The position numbers were made by a program, and so were the translations under genes. This document shows, one piece after another, positions 1-5,740 of a stretch of 25,537 nt of DNA. The stretch comes from a virus: the IMG/VR virus record IMGVR_UViG_3300042691_032732, positions 1 through 25,537 of that record. One strand, given 5' to 3'. How positions within the stretch are numbered: the first letter of the stretch is position 1; each line of letters starts with the position of its first letter. Under the pieces are notes generated by a model. The model was not told the DNA's origin. It did no database searches and worked only from the letters and a program-made list of their open reading frames with translations.

Positions 1-268
1 CGTCGTCTTCGGTCGTGAATTCGTAGCCGATCATCTCGCCGAATTGCTTCAGCTTCGCGGCATCCACCACTTGAACGCGACTCAGCCCGAGTTCCGCGAA
101 CGCATAAGCGTGGATCGTCGACGATGCAGCACCGCACCGCTTCGTGATCTCTTTTGCGGCAGACTTGGTGAATGCGAGGAACAGCGGAGCACGGGCACCA
201 GCGGCCAACTCCACCATGAATCTCGTCTTACCAGTCCCCGGAGGGCCAAATATTAGTCTAACGTCCAT
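1..268 (-). CDS. SF1 (UvrD/Rep-like) DNA helicase, N-terminal fragment
   Basis: The first 89 codons of a helicase that runs off the left edge. Reading leftward from the ATG at 268, residues 8-15 are a perfect Walker A motif (GPPGTGKT). Residues 32-41 (AFTKSAAKEI) match motif Ia and residues 51-57 (TIHAYAF) match the TxHx motif of UvrD/Rep/PcrA-type superfamily 1 helicases. The family unwinds DNA 3'-5' using ATP, which here would serve phage replication or recombination. The start is supported by the protein beginning directly with the first beta-strand before Walker A, as in this family. Oddly, no Shine-Dalgarno is visible, because a strong terminator hairpin ends only a few bases upstream of the ATG. 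A Dda- or RecD-like relative cannot be excluded from the fragment alone. Confidence 0.85.
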   Translation of the reverse strand, partial: MDVRLIFGPPGTGKTRFMVELAAGARAPLFLAFTKSAAKEITKRCGAASSTIHAYAFAELGLSRVQVVDAAKLKQFGEMIGYEFTTEDD

Positions 269-273
269 TAGCT

Positions 274-300
274 ATAAAAAACGGGGGGCCGAAGCCCCCC
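274..300 (-). terminator. Intrinsic (rho-independent) terminator
   Basis: On the minus strand a 7-bp all-GC stem (GGGGGGC / GCCCCCC, 283-289 and 294-300) closes a TTCG tetraloop and is followed by G then six T residues (276-281). It lies 21 nt past the stop of the gene at 322-1062 and just before the ATG of the helicase at 268, so it should end or strongly attenuate the leftward early transcript. Confidence 0.9.
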
Positions 301-321
301 AAACGAGGTATCTCTAAGGAG

Positions 322-1062
322 TTAAAAAGCCTCAGTAGAGGAGACTTCCGACTCATACTCGGAATCGACCCGCCGGTCGCCCGAGTGAATAGCATCATAC
401 ATTCTCTTGGCCGCGGCCGCAATATCTGCCGTCACCCAAGGCCCGATCGTGGCCTTGATGTTGTAGAAGGTGCCTTTGTCGTTCTTCTCCTTCGTCGACT
501 CGAGATAGAACACAGAGGCGAACCGTGCGGCACCGCGCAAGCGAATCATCGAATTGATCTGTCGATCGACCTTGAGCTTCGTGCTGGTCATCGGGATGAC
601 GATTTCGCTGATCACCTTGTTATCGGCATTCAGAATCAGACCGAAATTCATCGCCGTCTCGACGATCTCCATTTGGTCGATCGGATCGTCACCCGTCTGG
701 ATCGCGATCTTGGCTTCAGCCTCGCTGCCGAACGAACCGCGGAAACCGCCACCGGCCGAACGCTTCTTAAAAACGGTGAATTCCTTCTTGCGATCGACGA
801 ACACCACCGACACCGGCGATGCGTAGACTTCGCGAGTGAGCGAATTGAAAAAATCACCGGGCTTCGCGTCCTCGATGTACTTGGGGTCAGAATCGTCGAC
901 TTCGGGCGAGAGACTCTGGATGAGTCCGAGACGCGGAATGACGATATCTTCGACGCCGACCGACTCGTTGCCGACCGCGCCGTACTGCTGCAGGAAATCC
1001 GGAACCTGTCCGGTCAACGCGAGTTCGCCCTGCTCTCGAACTGCGACTTCTTTCTTCGCCAT
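322..1062 (-). CDS. Phage replication-module protein, possible ssDNA-binding/accessory protein
   Basis: A 246-aa acidic protein without signal peptide or membrane segment. It starts MAKKEVAVREQGEL, has a flexible Ala/Gly N-terminus, a central block around residues 38-55 (EDIVIPRLGLIQSLSPEV) and a mixed alpha/beta core. It ends in a Glu/Ser-rich acidic tail (DSEYESEVSSTEAF), a feature shared with many single-stranded DNA-binding proteins, where such tails recruit partners. Proteins with this IPRL..LQ..SPEV block occur beside primases and helicases in many phages, usually unnamed. The SD AAGGAG sits 9 nt before the ATG, and a strong terminator follows the gene, consistent with high expression. 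The role is inferred from neighbours and the acidic tail; no OB-fold motif can be proven by eye. Confidence 0.75.
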   Translation of the reverse strand: MAKKEVAVREQGELALTGQVPDFLQQYGAVGNESVGVEDIVIPRLGLIQSLSPEVDDSDPKYIEDAKPGDFFNSLTREVYASPVSVVFVDRKKEFTVFKKRSAGGGFRGSFGSEAEAKIAIQTGDDPIDQMEIVETAMNFGLILNADNKVISEIVIPMTSTKLKVDRQINSMIRLRGAARFASVFYLESTKEKNDKGTFYNIKATIGPWVTADIAAAAKRMYDAIHSGDRRVDSEYESEVSSTEAF

Positions 1063-1158
1063 GTTAAATGCTCCTTGGTTATTTGGCCTATTGGTAATGC
1101 AACAGCTGCCACCCTGCTACACTGGTGCTCGCGCACCGGGGATACTTCTTGCTATAGA

Positions 1159-1578
1159 CTAATAAAATCGCGCTGTCGGAATGATCGTCACATTGACGTG
1201 ATCCGACGGGTACTCTTTGCCTTCCTTCATCGCCCGACTCACGAATGCCTTCAAGGTAGAAGGCGCGACGGTCGGCTTGATGAGGTCAGCCTCACCATGA
1301 TCAATGAGCCACTGATACAGCTGCTCGCGTTGCTCCTCACGTGAGGACACAAAGAATTCATCCTGAATGCGAATACCGCGACCGATGCTGCTGAAACGAG
1401 CGGACGTGATGTCCTTGTCTTCCATCAGCTTCGGAATGATCGTCCGACGCAGGAAATCGTAACGATTCTGCTTGTCGGTCTTCTTTTCCGAGAGTTCCTC
1501 GATCTCTTTATTCAGCTGATCGAACAGTTCGACTGCCTGATCCAGCTCCAGATTCTCATACTCAGGATAAATTTCCAT
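1159..1578 (-). CDS. Hypothetical phage protein with N-terminal coiled coil
   Basis: 139 aa, not recognised with confidence. Residues about 10-50 (ELDQAVELFDQLNKEIEELS and on) form a charged coiled coil. The C-terminal half (residues about 88-139) is a compact domain rich in Lys and Tyr, ending VNVTIIPTARFY. An N-terminal coiled coil before a small beta domain recalls Gp157-type phage proteins, but the similarity is only architectural. It lies 3 nt after the 99-aa gene and shares its transcript with the replication genes, with a GGAG SD before the ATG at 1578. A role in phage DNA metabolism is plausible from context only. Confidence 0.75.
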   Translation of the reverse strand: MEIYPEYENLELDQAVELFDQLNKEIEELSEKKTDKQNRYDFLRRTIIPKLMEDKDITSARFSSIGRGIRIQDEFFVSSREEQREQLYQWLIDHGEADLIKPTVAPSTLKAFVSRAMKEGKEYPSDHVNVTIIPTARFY

Positions 1579-1581
1579 AGG

Positions 1582-1881
1582 CTATACTCCACGAATGGTT
1601 ACGGGAACGTACTTGCTCGATACGTTGTCCCATTTCAGCACGGTAAATGCACCACGCTTCGATAAAATCGCCATAGCCACCCCTATGTTGATCGGGTCGC
1701 CGACGACGAGCAAATAATCAGAGGGTCCGAATGTCTCGAGCTTCGATTTCATGAAATCGATGTGCTTCTGAGGATTCTCGAACTTTGGGTAGTTGACCAA
1801 AGCCACGAATTCGATATCGCCGTAGTCGGTCGCCGGAACGAAATTATGCTCGGTGCGCTGGACTACGTAAACCTTAGCCAC
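1582..1881 (-). CDS. Small conserved-looking hypothetical phage protein (GTG start)
   Basis: 99 aa, no recognised domain and no TM segment. The sequence alternates short beta-strands (VYVVQRT, EFVALVNY, YLLVVGDP, FTVLKW) with one helix (PQKHIDFMKSKLETFG), suggesting a small alpha/beta fold. The start is GTG at 1881, fixed by an excellent GGAGG SD (1886-1890) four bases upstream. A sigma70-type promoter lies immediately upstream (1907-1935), so this gene and the following ones can be transcribed independently of the SNF2 gene. It may be an early-expressed accessory protein, but its function is unknown. Confidence 0.75.
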   Translation of the reverse strand: MAKVYVVQRTEHNFVPATDYGDIEFVALVNYPKFENPQKHIDFMKSKLETFGPSDYLLVVGDPINIGVAMAILSKRGAFTVLKWDNVSSKYVPVTIRGV

Positions 1882-1906
1882 AAAACCTCCTATACTCTAT
1901 GCATCA

Positions 1907-1935
1907 ATTATAGCACTGCGCCGATCAGGACGCAA
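1907..1935 (-). promoter_or_regulatory. Sigma70-type promoter with extended -10
   Basis: Minus strand: -35 TTGCGT (1930-1935), 17-nt spacer, perfect -10 TATAAT (1907-1912) preceded by TGC (extended -10). Transcription would start near 1900, about 20 nt before the GTG of the 99-aa gene. The -35 overlaps the last codons of the SNF2 gene. A second promoter with the same TTGCG...TATAATTGA layout occurs at 23319-23347. Confidence 0.75.
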
Positions 1936-3589
1936 TCTTCTTGATCTCTTCCATCAGCCAATCGGCGTAGTTGCGATTGTTCTTGAGCGCTTCGAGCACT
2001 CGAGAGTCGACCCACTCACCATCAATTAGAATGTCGATATAGAGTACAGACTGACTCGTCTGTCCGATGCGATGTGCACGATCTTCGCTTTGAATGCGAT
2101 CGTCAAGCATAAACGTGTTGCTCATATAGACAACCGTTGAAGCCGACACGAGTGTGATGCCGATGCCACCGGCACTCTGCGTACCGACGAAGAATCGCAC
2201 ATCGGGATCGAGCATGAAACGCTGACGCGCCGCGGTGTTCTCTTCCGTCGTGTTGAGGCCGAAAAACGTGACGGTCGGTGCGATCCTTGAAAGAGCGTCG
2301 GCGACAAGCTGCACTTCCTTCTGGAATCTGCACCACACAATCACTTTGCCGTCGATCTCGTCGACGACTTGAAGGAGCTCCTCGACCTTCGGATTCTTGC
2401 CGCTGAACGGCTCGAGCTGCACCGCGTTGTCGACAATCGCGCCGTCAACGAGCTTCGCACCGGGAAAGAAGCCCGACGAGATCTGTTGAAGGCGAAGATC
2501 ACGCACAAGAACGTTAGTGAACGATGCCGCGGATCCGTCGAACTCGGTGTAGCCGTCCTTCTTCAGCTCCTTGTACGCGATCTTCTGCTGCTGACTCGGC
2601 TCGACTTTGCGCACCTGATACACCTTCGGCGGCAAATCGAGACACTCGGCCTTCGATGCGCGGAACGTGTACGGCCCGATGAGCTGCAACAGCTCTTCTT
2701 CGTTCTGAGTGCCGACGATCTGTTTCTGCTTGTAGCCGCCCATCACGCAATAGCGATTGCGGAAGGCGTAGTAGCTCGAGCCTCCAATGATGTCGACATC
2801 CATGAAGTTGTACTGCGAGTACAAGTCCTGCGGTCCCTTGGTTATCGCAGTGCCGGTCGCGATTCTCCTGCGCTTGAAGTTACGCCCTATCTTCGTGATC
2901 GCCTTCGTACGATTCGCGTCATGCGATTTAATGCGACTCGATTCGTCGACATAGACGACAGCACGACTAATAAGGCCGAACTTCTCTGCATACTTGTACG
3001 CGTCGCCTTGCGAGAACGACTCCACCGACATGATCGCCCATTTGAGCCCATCGACGAAAGGCTCAGTCATCCAATTCGTGTACTTCTCTTTGAGCGACGG
3101 ATCATACACGAAAATGTCGGTCGCGATCGACGAGTGCTTCTCGATCTCTTCCTTCCAGTTCGATTTGATCGAATTCGGGCAAATCACGAGCGCCGCGTTG
3201 CACTGACCCTCAAGAAAGTAGCACGTCGCATCATCAATCATCACCTTCGACTTGCCGGTTCCAGGATCCATGAGCAACGCGTAGTTGTCCTGCGCGATGC
3301 AACGTTGCAAGGCTTCAAGTTGGTGATCAAGCGGCTTGGTCTTGAACGCGAACGTAAACGGCAACTTGCCGCGTCTAACCTCGGCTCGATCCTCGAGGAA
3401 CTTCGCTGCCGCATCAGTAAACGTAGCCCGGAATCTGCGAAAAAAATCGATATTCGACTTCGTAGGAGGACACACCCACGCCTTCGACATTTTGTCGAAT
3501 CTACGACTCGGAATCGATCGCAACACACCGAGCATCGCGGGTGGCGCATCGACGATGAACGCTTTACCGTTGAAATCGACGAGCAGCAT
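1925..3589 (-). CDS. SNF2-family DNA-dependent ATPase/helicase with HARP-like N-terminus
   Basis: 554 aa, a superfamily 2 ATPase with all core motifs visible. Walker A is DPGTGKSK (residues 108-115) and motif II is DESS (215-218), the form often seen in phage SNF2 proteins instead of DEAH. Motif III is RRRIATGTA (240-248), motif V GTQSAGGIGITL (469-480) and motif VI QSEDRAHRIGQ (500-510), the last being the SNF2 hallmark. The first 50 residues (FDKMSKAWVCPP.., NIDFFRRF) resemble the HARP domain of SMARCAL1-type annealing helicases. Such enzymes translocate on or remodel branched DNA, so a role at phage forks or in recombination is likely. The ATG at 3589 overlaps the primase stop (TAATG) with an upstream AGGAG, implying coupled translation. 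Confidence 0.9.
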   Translation of the reverse strand: MLLVDFNGKAFIVDAPPAMLGVLRSIPSRRFDKMSKAWVCPPTKSNIDFFRRFRATFTDAAAKFLEDRAEVRRGKLPFTFAFKTKPLDHQLEALQRCIAQDNYALLMDPGTGKSKVMIDDATCYFLEGQCNAALVICPNSIKSNWKEEIEKHSSIATDIFVYDPSLKEKYTNWMTEPFVDGLKWAIMSVESFSQGDAYKYAEKFGLISRAVVYVDESSRIKSHDANRTKAITKIGRNFKRRRIATGTAITKGPQDLYSQYNFMDVDIIGGSSYYAFRNRYCVMGGYKQKQIVGTQNEEELLQLIGPYTFRASKAECLDLPPKVYQVRKVEPSQQQKIAYKELKKDGYTEFDGSAASFTNVLVRDLRLQQISSGFFPGAKLVDGAIVDNAVQLEPFSGKNPKVEELLQVVDEIDGKVIVWCRFQKEVQLVADALSRIAPTVTFFGLNTTEENTAARQRFMLDPDVRFFVGTQSAGGIGITLVSASTVVYMSNTFMLDDRIQSEDRAHRIGQTSQSVLYIDILIDGEWVDSRVLEALKNNRNYADWLMEEIKKIAS

Positions 3590-5124
3590 TAGAACTTCTC
3601 CTCGATAGTGATGGGCTTAAATTCGGTGTGTGCTAGATTCGCGGGCTTCTGCCAAAGTCTGATCACCTTCTTGCCGACACGCGACTTCGAATAGCCACAT
3701 CCGAGTCCGCGCAAAATCACCCAGAGGTCAGCACCCTTCGCCTCTTCCGAGCGCTTCCTCTTCAAGAAAGCGATAAAGTCGGTCGACCTGAACACCACCG
3801 TCGGTTGCTTCTCGTCATTCTCGACCAGCACCGGAATACCACGTAGGACATCCTCGATGTTGCCATACTTTGGCTGGCCGGTGTTCTCGTCCATGCGCTC
3901 ACAGACTCGCGTGAACTCCTCGAGCATGCCGCCCACGACCGCCTTCGGCCCGACGTCCTCTGGCGCATCGATGCACTCCATCGTGTCCATCTTCTGCTTC
4001 AACGTCGCTTGCCAGTCGACCTTCTTCATGTCCGGAATCACGAGGTCGGCATATGCGAAACACGCCAGCTGGAACGAGATGAAGTTAAACAGCACCGCGT
4101 GGTCGAGCACCATCTCGCGACCGTTCACCTCGACCAGATACTTCGGCGGGTCGGTCATGATCTTCTTGAGTCCACCGAATATGAAATCGTGGAACATCGT
4201 CTTGTTGCCCTGCCCGATCCCGTACTTGCGGGTCTTGCAAAGCTCCTTGTCGCAGAGCGAACAGATCGGCTCCTCGTTGCACCGGTAGCCGTAGTCGCCT
4301 TTGCCGACCGACGACACGATAGTCGTGATCTCGCGCCGCGGTAACGGCTTGTAGACGATCGACTTGTCGTAGTTGATCTGCATCAACGGCTCTTCAATAT
4401 TGTTCGGGTCGATCTTCTTCAGGTAGACGGCAATATTGAATAGCGCGTTGTTGCGAGACCCGGACGTCACCCCGCCCTTGGTCAAAATGTGCTGGATACA
4501 CGGCGGCGCATCTTGATGGTCAGCTCCGAACGTGAGACTCATCAGTCGGGATTTGTCGCAGAGCGATGCTTCGGCCCGGTCGAGGAACTCGTCGAGCGAC
4601 ATCTGCTGGCCAGATGACCACGCGAACCGCACCGTCTCCTCGGCGTTAAAATACGGGAGGTTGATCCAGTTGCCGACTTGCCCCTTTCCGAGCTTCTTCT
4701 GCTTCGGGAAGACCTCGACGCCGGGGTACCCTATATTAGCCGCCCATTGCTTAAGGACGCCCTGCACGAGGGCCGCGGGAAGCCTCTCAGACAGGAACAA
4801 ATATAGATGCGCACCCTGCGACTTGCTCTGGCAGACAATCAGCGGGTAGCCGAACTCCTCGATCTTGAGCACCAGAGGCTGCAGCGGGATATACTCCCCG
4901 TCCTCGTGAGCGTCGATGTCAATGGCACCCCACTGCACCATGCTGTCGTCGTCGATCGGCACAATACCAATACCGACATCCCCGTCTAGGTGGTCTCGGA
5001 AATTCGCCACCGTCGGAGCTTCCTTGACCGTCTCCATGTAGCCGGTCTTCTTCCAGACCCCGCGTACACGATCCAGACCCTTATACAGAGCAGCAAAACG
5101 CTCGACCTGAGCATCTGTAACCAT
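3589..5124 (-). CDS. Archaeo-eukaryotic-type (AEP, TOTE-like) DNA primase
   Basis: 511 aa. Residues about 20-190 form an AEP catalytic domain. The metal-binding DxD is D69/D71 in GAIDIDAH, the nucleotide-binding SxxGxH motif is SKSQGAHLYLF (100-110), and EVFPKQ followed by GNWINLPYF (about 137-159) matches the third region of TOTE/phage AEP primases. Then comes a helical PriCT-like segment (GVTSGSRNNALFNIAVYL, about 218-235) and a Cys cluster C282-x5-C288-x2-C291-x4-C296 that probably binds zinc (or FeS). The C-terminal 110 residues look like a DNA-binding winged helix. It would synthesise primers for phage replication. The frame is open to 5262, but the start at 5124 is preferred: SD AGGTG lies 4 nt upstream and a strong promoter lies within the extra 46 codons. 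Confidence 0.88.
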   Translation of the reverse strand: MVTDAQVERFAALYKGLDRVRGVWKKTGYMETVKEAPTVANFRDHLDGDVGIGIVPIDDDSMVQWGAIDIDAHEDGEYIPLQPLVLKIEEFGYPLIVCQSKSQGAHLYLFLSERLPAALVQGVLKQWAANIGYPGVEVFPKQKKLGKGQVGNWINLPYFNAEETVRFAWSSGQQMSLDEFLDRAEASLCDKSRLMSLTFGADHQDAPPCIQHILTKGGVTSGSRNNALFNIAVYLKKIDPNNIEEPLMQINYDKSIVYKPLPRREITTIVSSVGKGDYGYRCNEEPICSLCDKELCKTRKYGIGQGNKTMFHDFIFGGLKKIMTDPPKYLVEVNGREMVLDHAVLFNFISFQLACFAYADLVIPDMKKVDWQATLKQKMDTMECIDAPEDVGPKAVVGGMLEEFTRVCERMDENTGQPKYGNIEDVLRGIPVLVENDEKQPTVVFRSTDFIAFLKRKRSEEAKGADLWVILRGLGCGYSKSRVGKKVIRLWQKPANLAHTEFKPITIEEKF

Positions 5125-5152
5125 TCGACACCTCGCTATAGACGATGGGGTA

Positions 5153-5181
5153 AGGATACCACGGGGCCATCGGGAGGTCAA
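5153..5181 (-). promoter_or_regulatory. Sigma70-type promoter of the primase/replication operon
   Basis: Minus strand: -35 TTGACC (5176-5181, 5 of 6 to consensus), exactly 17 nt spacer, -10 TATCCT (5153-5158) preceded by TGG (extended -10). The predicted start near 5146 leaves a short leader of about 22 nt to the ATG at 5124. The first TGTAGC repeat of the neighbouring array lies about 11 bp upstream of the -35, a position suited to an activator or repressor. Confidence 0.75.
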
Positions 5182-5191
5182 TTGTGGCATT

Positions 5192-5487
5192 TGTAGCGGT
5201 TTTGTAGCATATATACCCGCTACACACGAACTATGTCTTCGATACGGACGAGAACGGCACAAAAAAAGAGATAATACTGTAGTGTAGCATTGTAGCGGGG
5301 GGAGTATACGTATCTTGCATACCCCTAAATATTAATATTCGTGTTTACCCCTATAGTATACCCCCTTTTTTATGCTACGATGCCACACGGCCCATCTTCA
5401 AATATTCCCGGATCGGTCGGGGCCGTATCAAGAACACATATCCGCGTGTAGCATATATACCGCTACACGGCCGCTACAACCGCTACA
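5192..5487. repeat. Nine-copy TGTAGC/GCTACA hexamer array with two palindromic sites
   Basis: Exact TGTAGC copies on the plus strand start at 5192, 5203, 5283, 5291 and 5447; inverted copies (GCTACA) start at 5219, 5462, 5473 and 5482. About 0.15 copies would be expected by chance in 296 bp. Two pairs form palindromes with a shared ATATATACC centre: 5203-5224 (N10 spacer) and 5447-5467 (N9). Outer copies are spaced 11 and 9-11 bp apart, close to one helical turn, and the left and right clusters are roughly mirror images. These are probably binding sites for an origin-binding or regulatory protein. Confidence 0.8.
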
Positions 5488-5538
5488 TTGTTTCAGGGAG
5501 GAAACGGCGATTATTCTTTTTCTGCCGTCCCAATCATC

Positions 5539-5567
5539 TTAACACACCGCGAGGGCTGTGATAAGAT
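5539..5567 (+). promoter_or_regulatory. Candidate plus-strand sigma70-type promoter
   Basis: TTAACA (5539-5544), 17-nt spacer, TAAGAT (5562-5567) preceded by TGA (extended -10). Transcription would begin near 5574, essentially at the ATG of the small plus-strand open frame at 5573, so any message would be leaderless or the product an RNA. It is a weaker match than the minus-strand promoters and rests on sequence only. Confidence 0.35.
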
Positions 5568-5572
5568 TTCCC

Positions 5573-5737
5573 ATGGGGTGGAAATCGTACCGCCGACACC
5601 CCCGGCAAGTCCGGTTCTGGTGTCGGCAATGCCAAGTCGAACATTTCGGTTGCTGTGACCCGATCCGTAAGAAGCGAGTCGAAGCCATCGGGAAGGCTCT
5701 CCTCGCCGCTCGGAAGAAGGACCAGCTACCGATATAG
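5573..5737 (+). CDS. Possible small Cys-rich protein, only plus-strand gene candidate
   Basis: A 54-codon open frame in the otherwise unused space between the virion operon end and the control region, convergent with the gene ending at 5741. The product is basic and contains a potential metal site, C17-x2-C20-x3-H24-x2-C27-C28 (WCRQCQVEHFGCC), followed by a Lys/Arg-rich helix (KKRVEAIGKALLAARKK). A promoter-like sequence lies just upstream, but no SD fits the ATG; a GTG at 5558 is in frame but sits only 2 nt after GAGGG. A strong hairpin (5592-5627) lies inside it. It may be a real zinc-finger-like regulator or a chance frame over a structured transcript end. Confidence 0.35.
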   Translation: MGWKSYRRHPRQVRFWCRQCQVEHFGCCDPIRKKRVEAIGKALLAARKKDQLPI

Positions 5738-5740
5738 CAT

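Larger units (their letters stand above)
5182..5572. other. AT-rich control region / candidate replication origin
   Basis: A block of about 390 bp without a convincing gene between replication and virion modules. It contains the nine-copy hexamer array (5192-5487) and an AT-rich core at 5326-5345 with the perfect 12-bp palindrome AATATTAATATT (5328-5339). There are three TACCCC direct repeats (5320, 5346, 5359). A long-range inverted repeat pairs GGGGGGAGTATAC (5297-5309) with GTATACCCCC (5356-5365), which is followed by T6 (5366-5371) on the plus strand. Repeats flanking an AT-rich unwinding-like core next to a primase gene is the usual anatomy of an iteron-type origin; a transcriptional switch is the alternative. 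Confidence 0.55.

Noticed and set aside
1120-1137. GC hairpin with GNRA-type loop in the gap before the acidic replication protein
   Set aside because: A 7-bp stem (one G-T pair) without a T-tract; too little to call a terminator or riboswitch.
385-1344. Long plus-strand open frame (319 codons) opposite two replication genes
   Set aside because: Arg/His/Asp/Leu-rich shadow with no family motif, no SD, spanning two convincing minus-strand genes and their gap.
2369-3592. 407-codon plus-strand open frame opposite the SNF2 gene
   Set aside because: The opposite strand has all SF2 motifs; this product is Arg/Leu/His-rich with no recognisable domain, a codon-bias artefact.
1148-5143. Shared 12-mer CTTGCTATAGAC / CTCGCTATAGAC (1148-1159 and 5132-5143)
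   Set aside because: Only two copies, one overlapping a stop codon and one in a leader; it could be a processing site but is not separable from chance.
5125-5262. 46-codon N-terminal extension of the primase
   Set aside because: It would cover the promoter and first hexamer repeats, is Arg/Ser/Cys-rich unlike the rest, and the ATG at 5124 has its own SD.
5592-5627. Possible tRNA or terminator at the 9-bp stem-loop
   Set aside because: No T-arm consensus or cloverleaf, and no T-tract on either strand; kept only as part of a finding.
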